A stretch of 11,186 nucleotides of DNA from Candidatus Woesearchaeota archaeon (GCA_016932755.1 JAFGCE010000023.1:1-11186), one strand, 5' to 3'; shown: positions 1 through 6,275, counted from the stretch's first letter. Translations and numbers: made by a program. The notes: generated by a model not told the origin, from the letters alone.

Positions 1-2454
1 AGCAAGTATGTCGATTTTTCTAACGGTAATCGTGATGAGAATGGGTGGATTTACTTTAATATAAGCTACTCAGAGGGCGATGTAACTGATGAGGATTCAT
101 TGGCAGCATATGAATTTGGGACTTCAAGGTGGATAAGTCTAGACGATCTTGGCGAAACTGGCGTTGACACAACTAATAATATTGTTTACGGCAATTTCAC
201 AGATTCTGGCGGAGATTATGCAATAATGGAAGATCTGCACCAGTGCGGAAGAATCGATGAAAATAATTTTTACGGAGACTGCGAATGCGGAGATGCAGTA
301 ATGGCTGACATGGATTTTGAAGAGAATATGACTTGCAGTGGAACTGCTTTGACAATCAATGCGAGCGACATAACAATTGACTGTAATGGAGGTTCAATCG
401 CAGGAGACGGGACAGGAGACGGAATAATCATTGCTCCCGGCTCAGACAGGGTTACAATAACCAACTGCGAAATATCTAATTTTATACACGGAATAAACAA
501 CGACGACCCTATGGCAGACAGCGGAGATAATCTAACTATCTCCTACAACCTGATCCATGATACAGATTATGCAGTTTATTCCAGACAAAACGATAACTGG
601 GTGCACATAACCGGCAATGAGATGCACACCTCAGAAATAGGAATTGATCTGTATGACAGCAGAAATGAGGATATCATCAGCGGAAATGTAATCTATGATA
701 TTTTTGCCGATGCGGCAATTAAACTTTCCTATGGTACATATGCCCAGATAAATAACAACCAGATTAATAATTCAGTTATTGGGATTTATTTATATGAAGT
801 GCATAACTCCACAATCAGCGGGAATACTATCGGGGAAGTAGGCACTGGAATAGAAGTGTACAGCTCAGACGCAAACACTGTCCAATCCAATAACTTAACA
901 GATGTTACATCCGAAGGAGGGATTAAGATCCATACAGGCTCAAACAGCAACATAATAACAGGAAACACTGTCAAGTGCACCGAATCCTCCAAGAACTATT
1001 ACGGAATAGGCGTGATAGGCTCGATAACTCCTGCAGAAAACAGCCAGATGTCAGGAAACGAGCTTTACAACTGCGAGTACGGGCTTTATGCACTTGATGT
1101 GACTTATTTCTCGGCAGACAGCGAGGAATACCATGACAACTGGTATGGAGCATTCCTGGATGATGTAGGCTTTGATGATGATACCATGCCTGCAATCACA
1201 GAGTCAGAAACTTACAATAACATAGACGGAATTTATGTCATCGGAGGCTCATATGCATATATAGAGAACACTGACTTCACAGAAAACAATGACATTACCT
1301 CAGGGCTCCATGTAGGCTTTGGCTCTACAGTCTACCTTAACAGCGGGGACTTCATCAGCAACAGCGTTTACGGAATAAACGCAGACGGCACAGTTTACTG
1401 GTCACTCGGGGAGGATGTTTATTGCACAGATAATGACATAGTAATTGCAGACGGGTGGATTGTGCCTATGGGCGGCAACATCATTGCAGACACCTGCTCA
1501 ATATCTGTGAATGGAGAGGATTTCAACATGTCAGGAGGGCAGGTAGGATACTATACTGAATCATTCTCAGCAGGAATGCCTGACTTCGGAAGCTCGGATT
1601 ATGGTGTTTCAGGAGAGATTTATACATTGGGAGGGTACCCTGGCGGAGATTTGGTTGTTAAGTTCTACAATGAAAATCCAGGAGGCTCAGGATTTTACCT
1701 TGAAGAGTTTGGGCTTTGGATTGACGCATCACTTGACCCGGATCCTGGCGCAAACTTAGACTGGTGGATTTTAAGGATACATTACACAGACGAGGAGCTT
1801 GCAGCATCAGGATTAAGAGAGTCAGAGCTTGAGATACAGTTTTACAATGCAACTAACAGCAGCTGGTACAGGGAGCCTAACCAGGGAGTTAACACAACAG
1901 ACAACTATGTATGGGCAAACTTAACACACTTCAGCGTTTTCGGAATATTCGGAAGCGCGGCAACAGGAGGCGGCGGAGGAAGCACTTCAAGATGCTCAGA
2001 CGAATGCGATTCTGGGGAAGTGTTATGCAGGGACGGCTCGATGCTTGTGTGCCAGTACAGCTCAAGCCTAGGATGCTGGAAATGGGCTGAGGAATACTGC
2101 GCATTAAACGAGGAATGTGTTGACGGAAAATGCGTTGAGATGGCATGTGTCGAGGACTGGATCTGCGATAACTGGGGAGAATGCTCAGGCGGAACCCAGA
2201 CAAGAGCATGCGAAGACTGGAACAGCTGCGGAACATCAGTGCACAAGCCTGCAACATCAAGGGCATGTACAGTGACAGAAGAAGGGGCAGTAGTGCCTGT
2301 AGAAGCGCCTCCTGCAACAGCAGGCGTGACAAAAGAAACAAAACCCCAGAAGAGCAAAGCAGCAATTGCAGGCGGGATAATAGCCTTGTTTGCTGTGGTC
2401 GCACTAGCTCTTAAGTTCGGGCTTGGCTACTTCACAAGCAAGAAGAAGCCCTAA
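1..2454 (+). CDS. Large membrane-anchored surface protein with beta-helix, 3' part (5' end outside window)
   Basis: The frame is open from base 1, so the TTG at 100 is internal and the true start lies upstream; 817 residues are visible. Residues about 14-76 and 588-650 are similar to each other and resemble the beta-sandwich segment of archaeal PGF-pre-PGF-type surface proteins. Between them, roughly residues 105-500, lie many short turns with N-rich ladders such as NSTISGNTI and GIEVYSS, typical of a right-handed parallel beta-helix (NosD/pectate-lyase-like fold). Residues 665-711 are Cys-rich. Residues 716-756 form a thrombospondin-type-1-like module (W720, C722, W725, C728, R735, C737, C743, C756). 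A hydrophobic helix at about 787-808 followed by SKKKP is a C-terminal anchor with a basic cytoplasmic tail. Most of the chain is therefore predicted outside the cell, possibly in adhesion or glycan binding. No catalytic motif is recognisable. The fold is fairly certain; the function is not. Confidence 0.88.
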   Translation, partial: SKYVDFSNGNRDENGWIYFNISYSEGDVTDEDSLAAYEFGTSRWISLDDLGETGVDTTNNIVYGNFTDSGGDYAIMEDLHQCGRIDENNFYGDCECGDAVMADMDFEENMTCSGTALTINASDITIDCNGGSIAGDGTGDGIIIAPGSDRVTITNCEISNFIHGINNDDPMADSGDNLTISYNLIHDTDYAVYSRQNDNWVHITGNEMHTSEIGIDLYDSRNEDIISGNVIYDIFADAAIKLSYGTYAQINNNQINNSVIGIYLYEVHNSTISGNTIGEVGTGIEVYSSDANTVQSNNLTDVTSEGGIKIHTGSNSNIITGNTVKCTESSKNYYGIGVIGSITPAENSQMSGNELYNCEYGLYALDVTYFSADSEEYHDNWYGAFLDDVGFDDDTMPAITESETYNNIDGIYVIGGSYAYIENTDFTENNDITSGLHVGFGSTVYLNSGDFISNSVYGINADGTVYWSLGEDVYCTDNDIVIADGWIVPMGGNIIADTCSISVNGEDFNMSGGQVGYYTESFSAGMPDFGSSDYGVSGEIYTLGGYPGGDLVVKFYNENPGGSGFYLEEFGLWIDASLDPDPGANLDWWILRIHYTDEELAASGLRESELEIQFYNATNSSWYREPNQGVNTTDNYVWANLTHFSVFGIFGSAATGGGGGSTSRCSDECDSGEVLCRDGSMLVCQYSSSLGCWKWAEEYCALNEECVDGKCVEMACVEDWICDNWGECSGGTQTRACEDWNSCGTSVHKPATSRACTVTEEGAVVPVEAPPATAGVTKETKPQKSKAAIAGGIIALFAVVALALKFGLGYFTSKKKP

Positions 2455-2480
2455 AAAAGGGCTTTTTTATTTCTTTTTTT
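2446..2480 (+). terminator. Hairpin plus T-tract terminator
   Basis: AAGCCC (2446-2451) pairs with GGGCTT (2459-2464) around a TAAAAAA loop. The stem can be extended through a G-T pair and A-T pairs on the outside. It is followed by T-rich sequence to 2480. The TAA stop codon of the surface protein lies in the loop, so the stem is partly coding. Archaeal RNA polymerase stops at T-rich tracts, so the Ts alone may be enough. Confidence 0.7.
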
Positions 2481-2492
2481 AAAATCAGCCAC

Positions 2493-2507
2493 CGAAAAGT
2501 TTATATA
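2493..2507 (+). promoter_or_regulatory. BRE/TATA promoter of the Rrf2-like regulator
   Basis: A purine-rich BRE-like CGAAAAG (2493-2499) precedes a strong TATA box TTTATATA (2500-2507). The box centre is about 28 bases before the ATG at 2532. Transcription should therefore start at or just before that ATG, giving a leaderless or near-leaderless mRNA. This agrees with the absence of a clear ribosome binding site there. Confidence 0.75.
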
Positions 2508-2510
2508 CAA

Positions 2511-2531
2511 TCTCTATCAAACAAGTAGAGA
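2511..2531 (+). promoter_or_regulatory. Candidate operator 1 (inverted repeat TCTCTA-N9-TAGAGA)
   Basis: A perfect 6-bp inverted repeat, TCTCTA and TAGAGA with 9 bases between, fills the space from just after the TATA box to the start codon of the Rrf2-like gene. It would cover the expected transcription start, a repressor-type position. A second copy with the same spacing lies at 2950-2970; the two match at 15 of 21 positions. Autoregulation by the adjacent regulator is inferred. Confidence 0.6.
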
Positions 2532-2933
2532 ATGAAGCTTTCAAGAAAAAGCGAATATGCGTGTCTAGCCTTAATCGACCTTTCTGAGCACTATAATCAA
2601 GGGCTTGCAAAAATAGAGGAAATCTCAAAAAGAAAGGGCATACCAAAAAAGTACCTTGAGCAGATTCTGTTAATCCTTAAAGATGCAGGCTACCTGAAAA
2701 GCAGGAGGGGGTCTGAAGGAGGCTACATGCTTGCAAAAAGCCCTAACAAAATCTGCATTGCCGAGATAATAAGGCTGATAGACGGCGCATTGGCACCTGT
2801 CGGGTCAGTAAGCAGGTATTTTTATGAAAAAACTCCGATTGAGAAAAGCAAAAAACTAATCAGTGTTTTCAGGGGGATAAGGGATTATATTGCCAAAAAA
2901 ATGGAGACAACAACTTTCCAGGACCTGATTTAA
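2532..2933 (+). CDS. Rrf2-family winged-helix transcriptional regulator (CymR-like, no Fe-S cysteines)
   Basis: This is a 133-residue protein of normal Rrf2 length. Residues 1-70 form the winged helix: the KLSRKSEYACLALIDLS opening, a helix around KKYLEQILLILKDAGYL (39-55), and the wing RRGSEGGYML (58-67). Residues 76-90 (IAEIIRLIDGALAPV) and the TTTFQDL end are characteristic of Rrf2 proteins and resemble the CymR branch. The only cysteines are C11 and C75, outside the position of the IscR-type three-Cys cluster motif, so it probably does not bind an iron-sulfur cluster in the IscR way. CymR relatives control cysteine and sulfur metabolism. That role here is inferred from family and from the downstream TauE/SafE permease. 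The ATG at 2532 is set by the TATA box 24-31 bases upstream. A matching inverted repeat precedes both this gene and the next, suggesting autoregulation. Confidence 0.88.
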   Translation: MKLSRKSEYACLALIDLSEHYNQGLAKIEEISKRKGIPKKYLEQILLILKDAGYLKSRRGSEGGYMLAKSPNKICIAEIIRLIDGALAPVGSVSRYFYEKTPIEKSKKLISVFRGIRDYIAKKMETTTFQDLI

Positions 2934-2936
2934 ATT
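2929..2936 (+). promoter_or_regulatory. Weak TATA-like element before the unknown gene
   Basis: TTTAAATT overlaps the end of the regulator gene. If used, transcription would start near 2957, inside candidate operator 2, leaving a leader of about 25 bases that contains the ribosome binding site at 2973. It is a weak match, and readthrough from the upstream promoter is equally possible. Confidence 0.3.
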
Positions 2937-2949
2937 TTTTTGGCCCTAA

Positions 2950-2970
2950 TCTCTACTAATTTAGTAGACA
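2950..2970 (+). promoter_or_regulatory. Candidate operator 2 (inverted repeat, same layout as operator 1)
   Basis: The layout is TCTCTA-N9-TAGACA. Within it, TCTACTAA and TTAGTAGA (2952-2968) form a perfect 8-bp inverted repeat around a single central T. Spacing and outer half-sites match the element before the Rrf2-like gene. It ends 13 bases before the ATG at 2984, just ahead of the ribosome binding site. Binding by the Rrf2-like protein is inferred. Confidence 0.6.
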
Positions 2971-2972
2971 AA

Positions 2973-2978
2973 GGTGAG
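2973..2978 (+). promoter_or_regulatory. Ribosome binding site GGTGAG
   Basis: GGTGAG lies 5 bases before the ATG at 2984 and complements the 3' end of archaeal 16S rRNA. It fixes the start of the unknown 241-residue protein and contrasts with the leaderless start of the preceding regulator. Confidence 0.7.
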
Positions 2979-2983
2979 AAACA

Positions 2984-3709
2984 ATGAGAAGCTTAAGGTT
3001 CATGTGGAGCGGAAACCCTGCAACATTAGGGGATGTTGTGTGGCTGAAGAAAAAAAGGGGGCATGAGATAGCAGGAGGTGTTGAGCTTGCTGTCGAAAGG
3101 CAGATGAGGGAGCATTTTATTGAGGGGATAACTGTAAGGTATGAATGCGATGCTTTAATGGCAGAGTTCAGCTTCAGAGGATGGGAGAGCCCAATCAGGA
3201 TAGCAAAGGAGTATGAAAACGACTTCAGCCCTCCTAGGGAGATTTATATCCCGCCTTCTGCGCCCCATCTTGTTGAAAATGCCAACAGGAGAATCAGGGC
3301 AGACTACGAAAGGATAAGGCAGGCAGGAATACCTCTCTGCGAGAAATTCTTCACGCAGGCTATGGTCACAAGAGAGAGGCCTTCATCACCGGAGCAGAGA
3401 GTATGCTCGCTCCAGGATGCAATAGACCTCAAAACCTGCGGTGAAGGGGTAAGCGTGAATGTTGAGACTTTTGTCTCGCTCGGAAGGAGCGGTGGACTTC
3501 CTTTGAGGGTTTTCGGGGCTGTTTACACAGTTGAAACCAGAGGGGAAAAGTTCCATGTCATGAAAGAGTATGTCCTCAACTCAAACATGATGTATGCCCC
3601 AAATGAAGAGGAGGACATTGCAAACAGAAGAATGATGAGGGATGTATCAAGGCTCCAGGCAGCCGGAATAATGCCTGAATACAAAAAATTTGAGGTGAAC
3701 AAAAAATGA
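2984..3709 (+). CDS. Unknown protein with an internal two-fold repeat
   Basis: I do not recognise this 241-residue protein. It has no signal peptide or membrane helix and is probably cytoplasmic. It carries an internal duplication: residues 101-122 (NRRIRADYERIRQAGIPLCEKF) and 214-236 (NRRMMRDVSRLQAAGIMPEYKKF) align closely. Each is preceded about 20-27 residues earlier by a KEY motif (75-77 and 194-196) and before that by a beta-rich stretch, so each half may be a strand-strand-helix unit. The first half is rich in basic and aromatic residues. Cysteines at 55, 119, 141 and 152 are not arranged as a known metal site. Its TGA overlaps the ATG of the TauE/SafE permease (ATGA), so translation is probably coupled. 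It sits behind a candidate Rrf2 operator and a good GGTGAG site. A role linked to the permease substrate is only a guess from context. Confidence 0.8.
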   Translation: MRSLRFMWSGNPATLGDVVWLKKKRGHEIAGGVELAVERQMREHFIEGITVRYECDALMAEFSFRGWESPIRIAKEYENDFSPPREIYIPPSAPHLVENANRRIRADYERIRQAGIPLCEKFFTQAMVTRERPSSPEQRVCSLQDAIDLKTCGEGVSVNVETFVSLGRSGGLPLRVFGAVYTVETRGEKFHVMKEYVLNSNMMYAPNEEEDIANRRMMRDVSRLQAAGIMPEYKKFEVNKK

Positions 3710-4545
3710 TATTTGAGCTGGGTTTGGGAATTGGTCTGGCAATAATAATTATTGCGTTTATTGCCGAATATGCAGATTCAACACTTGGAATGGGATACGG
3801 CACAATGCTCACGCCGTTGCTTCTGCTGATGGGGTTTGAGCCGCTGCAGGTTGTTCCAATTGTGCTCTTTTCAGAGCTTATAACAGGGCTTCTGGCAGGA
3901 TTCACGCACCATTCAGTTGGCAATGTTGATTTCAGGCCAAAAACAATGAATGTTGTGAAAATATACAGGGCAATAAAGGAGTTGGGATTTAAGGAAAGCT
4001 TCAAAAGAGGCATTCCTTTCCACCTGAAGGCAGCGCTCCTTATAGCGTCATGCAGCATAATCGGGACAGTGTCTGCTGTTTTTATTGCAATAAGCCTGCC
4101 AAAGTTCTACCTTAACTTATACATAGGGCTTCTTGTCCTGGCCATAGGGCTGTTCATACTTGCAACAGTAAACAAGAATTACAGGTTCTCGTGGAAAAAA
4201 ATGACAGCACTCGGGCTTATAGCCTCGTTCAACAAGGGAATAAGCGGGGGAGGATACGGGCCTGTTGTGACAGGAGGGCAGCTTCTTTCAGGCATTGACG
4301 GAAAAAATGCAGTCGGAATAACATCGCTTGCTGAAGGCCTGACATGCGCAGTGGGGGTTTTGATTTATTTCCTGACAAAAAACATTGCAGACTGGTCTCT
4401 GGCTCCGTACATAATAACAGGGGCTGTAATCTCAGTGCCTTTTTCAGCAATAAGCGTGAAAAAAATAAAGACCAAGAACCTGAAAATCCTCATAGGAGTC
4501 ATAACAGTTGTCCTGGGAGCTTTTACCATTATCAAGCTGTTTTAG
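3706..4545 (+). CDS. TauE/SafE-family membrane transporter
   Basis: This is a 279-residue, strongly hydrophobic protein with about seven or eight predicted membrane helices, a normal length for TauE/SafE (formerly DUF81). The family's inverted-repeat signature is visible: STLGMGYGTMLTPLLL (25-40) in the first half and FNKGISGGGYGPVVTGGQLL (175-194) in the second. Each is followed by a similar helix, VVPIVLFSELITGLLAG (49-65) and AVGITSLAEGLTCAVGV (202-218). Family members export or import small anions such as sulfite, sulfoacetate or other sulfonates; the substrate here cannot be read from sequence. A polar loop (residues 66-108, with HH at 68-69) separates the halves. The ATG overlaps the preceding stop codon, giving an operon with the unknown protein and the Rrf2-like regulator. 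A CymR-like regulator next to this permease supports a sulfur-compound role. Confidence 0.87.
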   Translation: MIFELGLGIGLAIIIIAFIAEYADSTLGMGYGTMLTPLLLLMGFEPLQVVPIVLFSELITGLLAGFTHHSVGNVDFRPKTMNVVKIYRAIKELGFKESFKRGIPFHLKAALLIASCSIIGTVSAVFIAISLPKFYLNLYIGLLVLAIGLFILATVNKNYRFSWKKMTALGLIASFNKGISGGGYGPVVTGGQLLSGIDGKNAVGITSLAEGLTCAVGVLIYFLTKNIADWSLAPYIITGAVISVPFSAISVKKIKTKNLKILIGVITVVLGAFTIIKLF

Positions 4546-4554
4546 AAGAATTCA

Positions 4555-4568
4555 GTGAGATTTATAAA
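4555..4568 (+). promoter_or_regulatory. BRE/TATA promoter of the permuted GTPase gene
   Basis: TTTATAAA (4561-4568), preceded by purine-rich GTGAGA, is centred about 26 bases before the ATG at 4591. This predicts transcription starting at or next to that ATG. An earlier in-frame ATG at 4555 would lie upstream of the TATA box and so would not be in this transcript. Confidence 0.7.
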
Positions 4569-4590
4569 GAAGGGAGCATATTGCCAGTCC

Positions 4591-5316
4591 ATGCCTAAAT
4601 TTGACAGGATTGTGGACAAGGTAATAATGGAGTCAGACATAATTCTTCTAGTTATAGACGCGAGAAGGGTTGAGGGAAGCATAAACAGGGAGCTTGAGGC
4701 AAGAGTGAAGAGCCTGGGCAAGAAGATGATTTATGTAATCAACAAGTGCGACCTCATAAGCAGGCAGGAGCAGTCAAAAATAAGGCTGAAGAATTCAATC
4801 CAGGTCAGCGCAAAAGAGCACCTGAGCACAATGAGGCTCCTGAAAAAGATAATGGCTCTTGGAAAAGGCGAAAAAGTTAGCGTGGGAGTGATAGGCTACC
4901 CCAACACAGGAAAGTCAACATTAATCAACTCGCTTAAAGGAAGGCACAGCGCTTTGACAAGCAGCATCAGCGGATTCACAAAGGGAAAGCAGAGAGTGAG
5001 AATAAGCAGCAGCATCCTTCTGATAGACACTCCGGGAGTTATACCTTACAAGGAAAAGGAAGAGCTGGACTCCCTAATAATCGGCTCAACAGACGCAGGC
5101 AAGTCAAAAGACCCTGAATCATCCGCAATACACCTCATAGAGGAGCTTAACGGAAAAGTTGAAAGATTCTTCGGTGTTGAGAAGTCTGATGATGCTGAGG
5201 AAACGCTTGAAAGGATTGCGCTGAAAAAGAACATAGTCAAGAAAGGAAACCTAGCTGACACAGCAAGGATGGGAAAGGAGATTATAATGCTGTGGCAGAA
5301 GGGCAAAATAAGGTAA
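4591..5316 (+). CDS. Circularly permuted GTPase, YlqF/RbgA-related
   Basis: This 241-residue protein carries GTPase motifs in permuted order: G4 NKCD (51-54), G5 SAKE (73-76), G1/P-loop GYPNTGKST (102-110), a G2-like threonine in GFTKGKQ (T130), then G3 DTPG (146-149). The order G4-G5-G1-G2-G3 defines the YlqF/RbgA/MTG1/NOG2 group, whose members help assemble the large ribosomal subunit. The opening, with IILLVIDARRVEGSINRELE (17-36), is typical. The C-terminal helical part (about 175-241) is short but matches the family's RNA-contacting tail in position. The start at 4591 is preferred because a TATA box lies 23-30 bases upstream and the protein then begins at the conserved MPKFDRIVDK. The in-frame ATG at 4555 would add 12 residues of unlike composition. 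It probably acts on ribosomal RNA in the cytoplasm; the exact ribosomal target is inferred. Confidence 0.88.
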   Translation: MPKFDRIVDKVIMESDIILLVIDARRVEGSINRELEARVKSLGKKMIYVINKCDLISRQEQSKIRLKNSIQVSAKEHLSTMRLLKKIMALGKGEKVSVGVIGYPNTGKSTLINSLKGRHSALTSSISGFTKGKQRVRISSSILLIDTPGVIPYKEKEELDSLIIGSTDAGKSKDPESSAIHLIEELNGKVERFFGVEKSDDAEETLERIALKKNIVKKGNLADTARMGKEIIMLWQKGKIR

Positions 5317-5332
5317 AAGAAACCGAAATTAT

Positions 5333-5348
5333 AGAAACATTTATAAAT
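5333..5348 (+). promoter_or_regulatory. BRE/TATA promoter of the surface-protein cluster
   Basis: AGAAACA (5333-5339, BRE-like) is followed by TTTATAAAT (5340-5348). Transcription should start around 5368-5371. That leaves a leader of about 30 bases containing the GAGGTG ribosome binding site. This is the only strong promoter I see for the four genes from 5400 to 8296. Confidence 0.7.
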
Positions 5349-5354
5349 AATAAG

Positions 5355-5368
5355 ACTAAGAAATTAGT
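5355..5368 (+). repeat. Inverted repeat ACTAA-GAAA-TTAGT
   Basis: ACTAA and TTAGT pair around GAAA, extendable by a G-T and an A-T pair on the outside. It lies between the TATA box and the ribosome binding site, where it could be an operator overlapping the transcription start. It shares the ACTAA/TTAGT core with candidate Rrf2 operator 2, but with a 4-base rather than 1-base centre, so binding by the same regulator is doubtful. Confidence 0.35.
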
Positions 5369-5387
5369 TTAATTAATAGTCAAAAAA

Positions 5388-5393
5388 GAGGTG
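5388..5393 (+). promoter_or_regulatory. Ribosome binding site GAGGTG
   Basis: GAGGTG lies 6 bases before the ATG at 5400 and decides the start of the first pilin-like gene. Confidence 0.7.
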
Positions 5394-5399
5394 TGCTAA

Positions 5400-6038
5400 A
5401 TGGAAATATTCGGACCTAAGCTAAAAAGAAAAGGTTCTCTCCAGCTTTCTATCAACGCTATTGTTGTCCTTATTCTGGCGATAACAATCCTCGGACTTGG
5501 GCTTGGCTTTATCAAGAAGCAGTTCGGGGCATTGGGAGCGCAGTTTGAGGAGGTAAGCGAGGAAATCAAGGGAGAGATTGTCCAGAAGATAAGGGATTCT
5601 GGAGATTTGCTTGTTTTCAACAAGGAGACTATCAACGCCCAGATAGGTAAGCCTGTGGAGTTTTTTGTAGGAGTCAAGAACACAGGTGCTGAGACAAACT
5701 GCTTTGCAACATATGTCCAGTGCATAAGGGCATTGAAAGGAAACTGCGACCCAGCACAGCCTGGAGTTCCAATACCAGTAGGCGGAGTCAATCCCCTGAT
5801 AAATGACAGGCCGGTAGCTGAGAACGTATGGTTCAGCCTGTTTGACGAAGTTGACATAAAAGGAGGGGATGTCGGAGTATTCCCAATAACACTCCAGATA
5901 CCTGGAAAAGTAAGCCCTGACACATACCTCATGAGCTACGAGATATACAAGACAGAGAGCGGAGACTGTGAAGGGCAGCAATGGCCTAGCACAGAAACAC
6001 CATACCAGTCAAAGCCGTTCTATATTAACGTAAGGTGA
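5400..6038 (+). CDS. Pilin-like protein with N-terminal membrane helix (paralogue A)
   Basis: This 212-residue protein has a short basic N-terminus (PKLKRKG), then a hydrophobic helix at about 16-38 (SINAIVVLILAITILGLGLG), then an amphipathic extension (about 40-66). The basic-Gly-hydrophobic layout resembles an archaeal type IV prepilin, with possible processing after G12. No canonical Q-x-x-x-E or glutamate at +5 is present, so it may simply be a signal anchor. The rest is predicted outside the cell and beta-rich: a strand pair around GKPVEFFVGVKNTG (83-96), cysteines at 101, 108, 116 and 190, and a final strand PFYINVR. The layout parallels the protein at 7682-8296. It begins a cluster with a two-helix membrane protein, a lipoprotein and that paralogue. 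Its function is unknown; a pilus-like or envelope-anchored assembly is inferred. It is preceded by a TATA box and a good ribosome binding site. Confidence 0.8.
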   Translation: MEIFGPKLKRKGSLQLSINAIVVLILAITILGLGLGFIKKQFGALGAQFEEVSEEIKGEIVQKIRDSGDLLVFNKETINAQIGKPVEFFVGVKNTGAETNCFATYVQCIRALKGNCDPAQPGVPIPVGGVNPLINDRPVAENVWFSLFDEVDIKGGDVGVFPITLQIPGKVSPDTYLMSYEIYKTESGDCEGQQWPSTETPYQSKPFYINVR

Positions 6039-6043
6039 TAATG

Positions 6044-6274
6044 ATGGACAAGAAGATGAAAATCAAAAGAAAGCTCAGCCAAAGCGAAGAGTTCGAAATC
6101 ATGAAGCTTGTGCTTGACAAGGTCCTGTGGCTCGGATTCATCATAATGGGCTACGGGCTTTACATATCAATCACAAAAGACTACACTGACGGAGTTTATT
6201 ACCTGGCTGCAGGAGCTGTAGTGCTCATAATCTTCGCATGGTTTATTGTGAAGGAGTTCGAGAGGATAAGGTAA
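6044..6274 (+). CDS. Small membrane protein with two helices
   Basis: This 76-residue protein has a basic N-terminal segment (MDKKMKIKRKLS), a charged stretch, and two hydrophobic segments at about 25-42 (LDKVLWLGFIIMGYGLYI) and 50-68 (GVYYLAAGAVVLIIFAWFIV), ending KEFERIR. Both termini are predicted cytoplasmic, joined by a short outside loop (TKDYTDG). I do not recognise the family. A GTG at 6035 and an ATG at 6041 are alternative starts. I chose 6044 because GGTGA (6034-6038), which overlaps the stop of the preceding gene, is then 5 bases away, as is usual here. Close spacing to the pilin-like gene implies co-translation. It could be an assembly or anchoring partner of the pilin-like proteins, but that rests only on position. 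Confidence 0.75.
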   Translation: MDKKMKIKRKLSQSEEFEIMKLVLDKVLWLGFIIMGYGLYISITKDYTDGVYYLAAGAVVLIIFAWFIVKEFERIR

Positions 6275-6275
6275 A

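Noticed and set aside
100..102. TTG as the start of the large surface protein
   Set aside because: The frame is open back to base 1 with similar composition, and residues before it are part of a sandwich-like domain that recurs at 588-650, so this is an internal codon.
700..1000. Tandem DNA repeats in the beta-helix region
   Set aside because: The periodicity is in the protein (Asn/Gly-rich turns); no DNA repeat unit of constant length or sequence is present, and there is no CRISPR-like array.
313..1500. NosD copper-maturation protein or pectate lyase
   Set aside because: Only the beta-helix fold is shared. No catalytic or metal-site residues are visible, and the flanking modules and C-terminal anchor point to a structural surface protein.
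1905..2404. Two minus-strand frames of about 150 codons opposite the surface protein
   Set aside because: They are low-complexity mirrors of the Cys-rich region, without promoter, ribosome binding site or recognisable domain.
5400..5470. Canonical class III or type IV prepilin cleavage site
   Set aside because: The basic-Gly-hydrophobic layout fits, but the glutamate at +5 or the Q-x-x-x-E pattern is missing, so only pilin-like is claimed.
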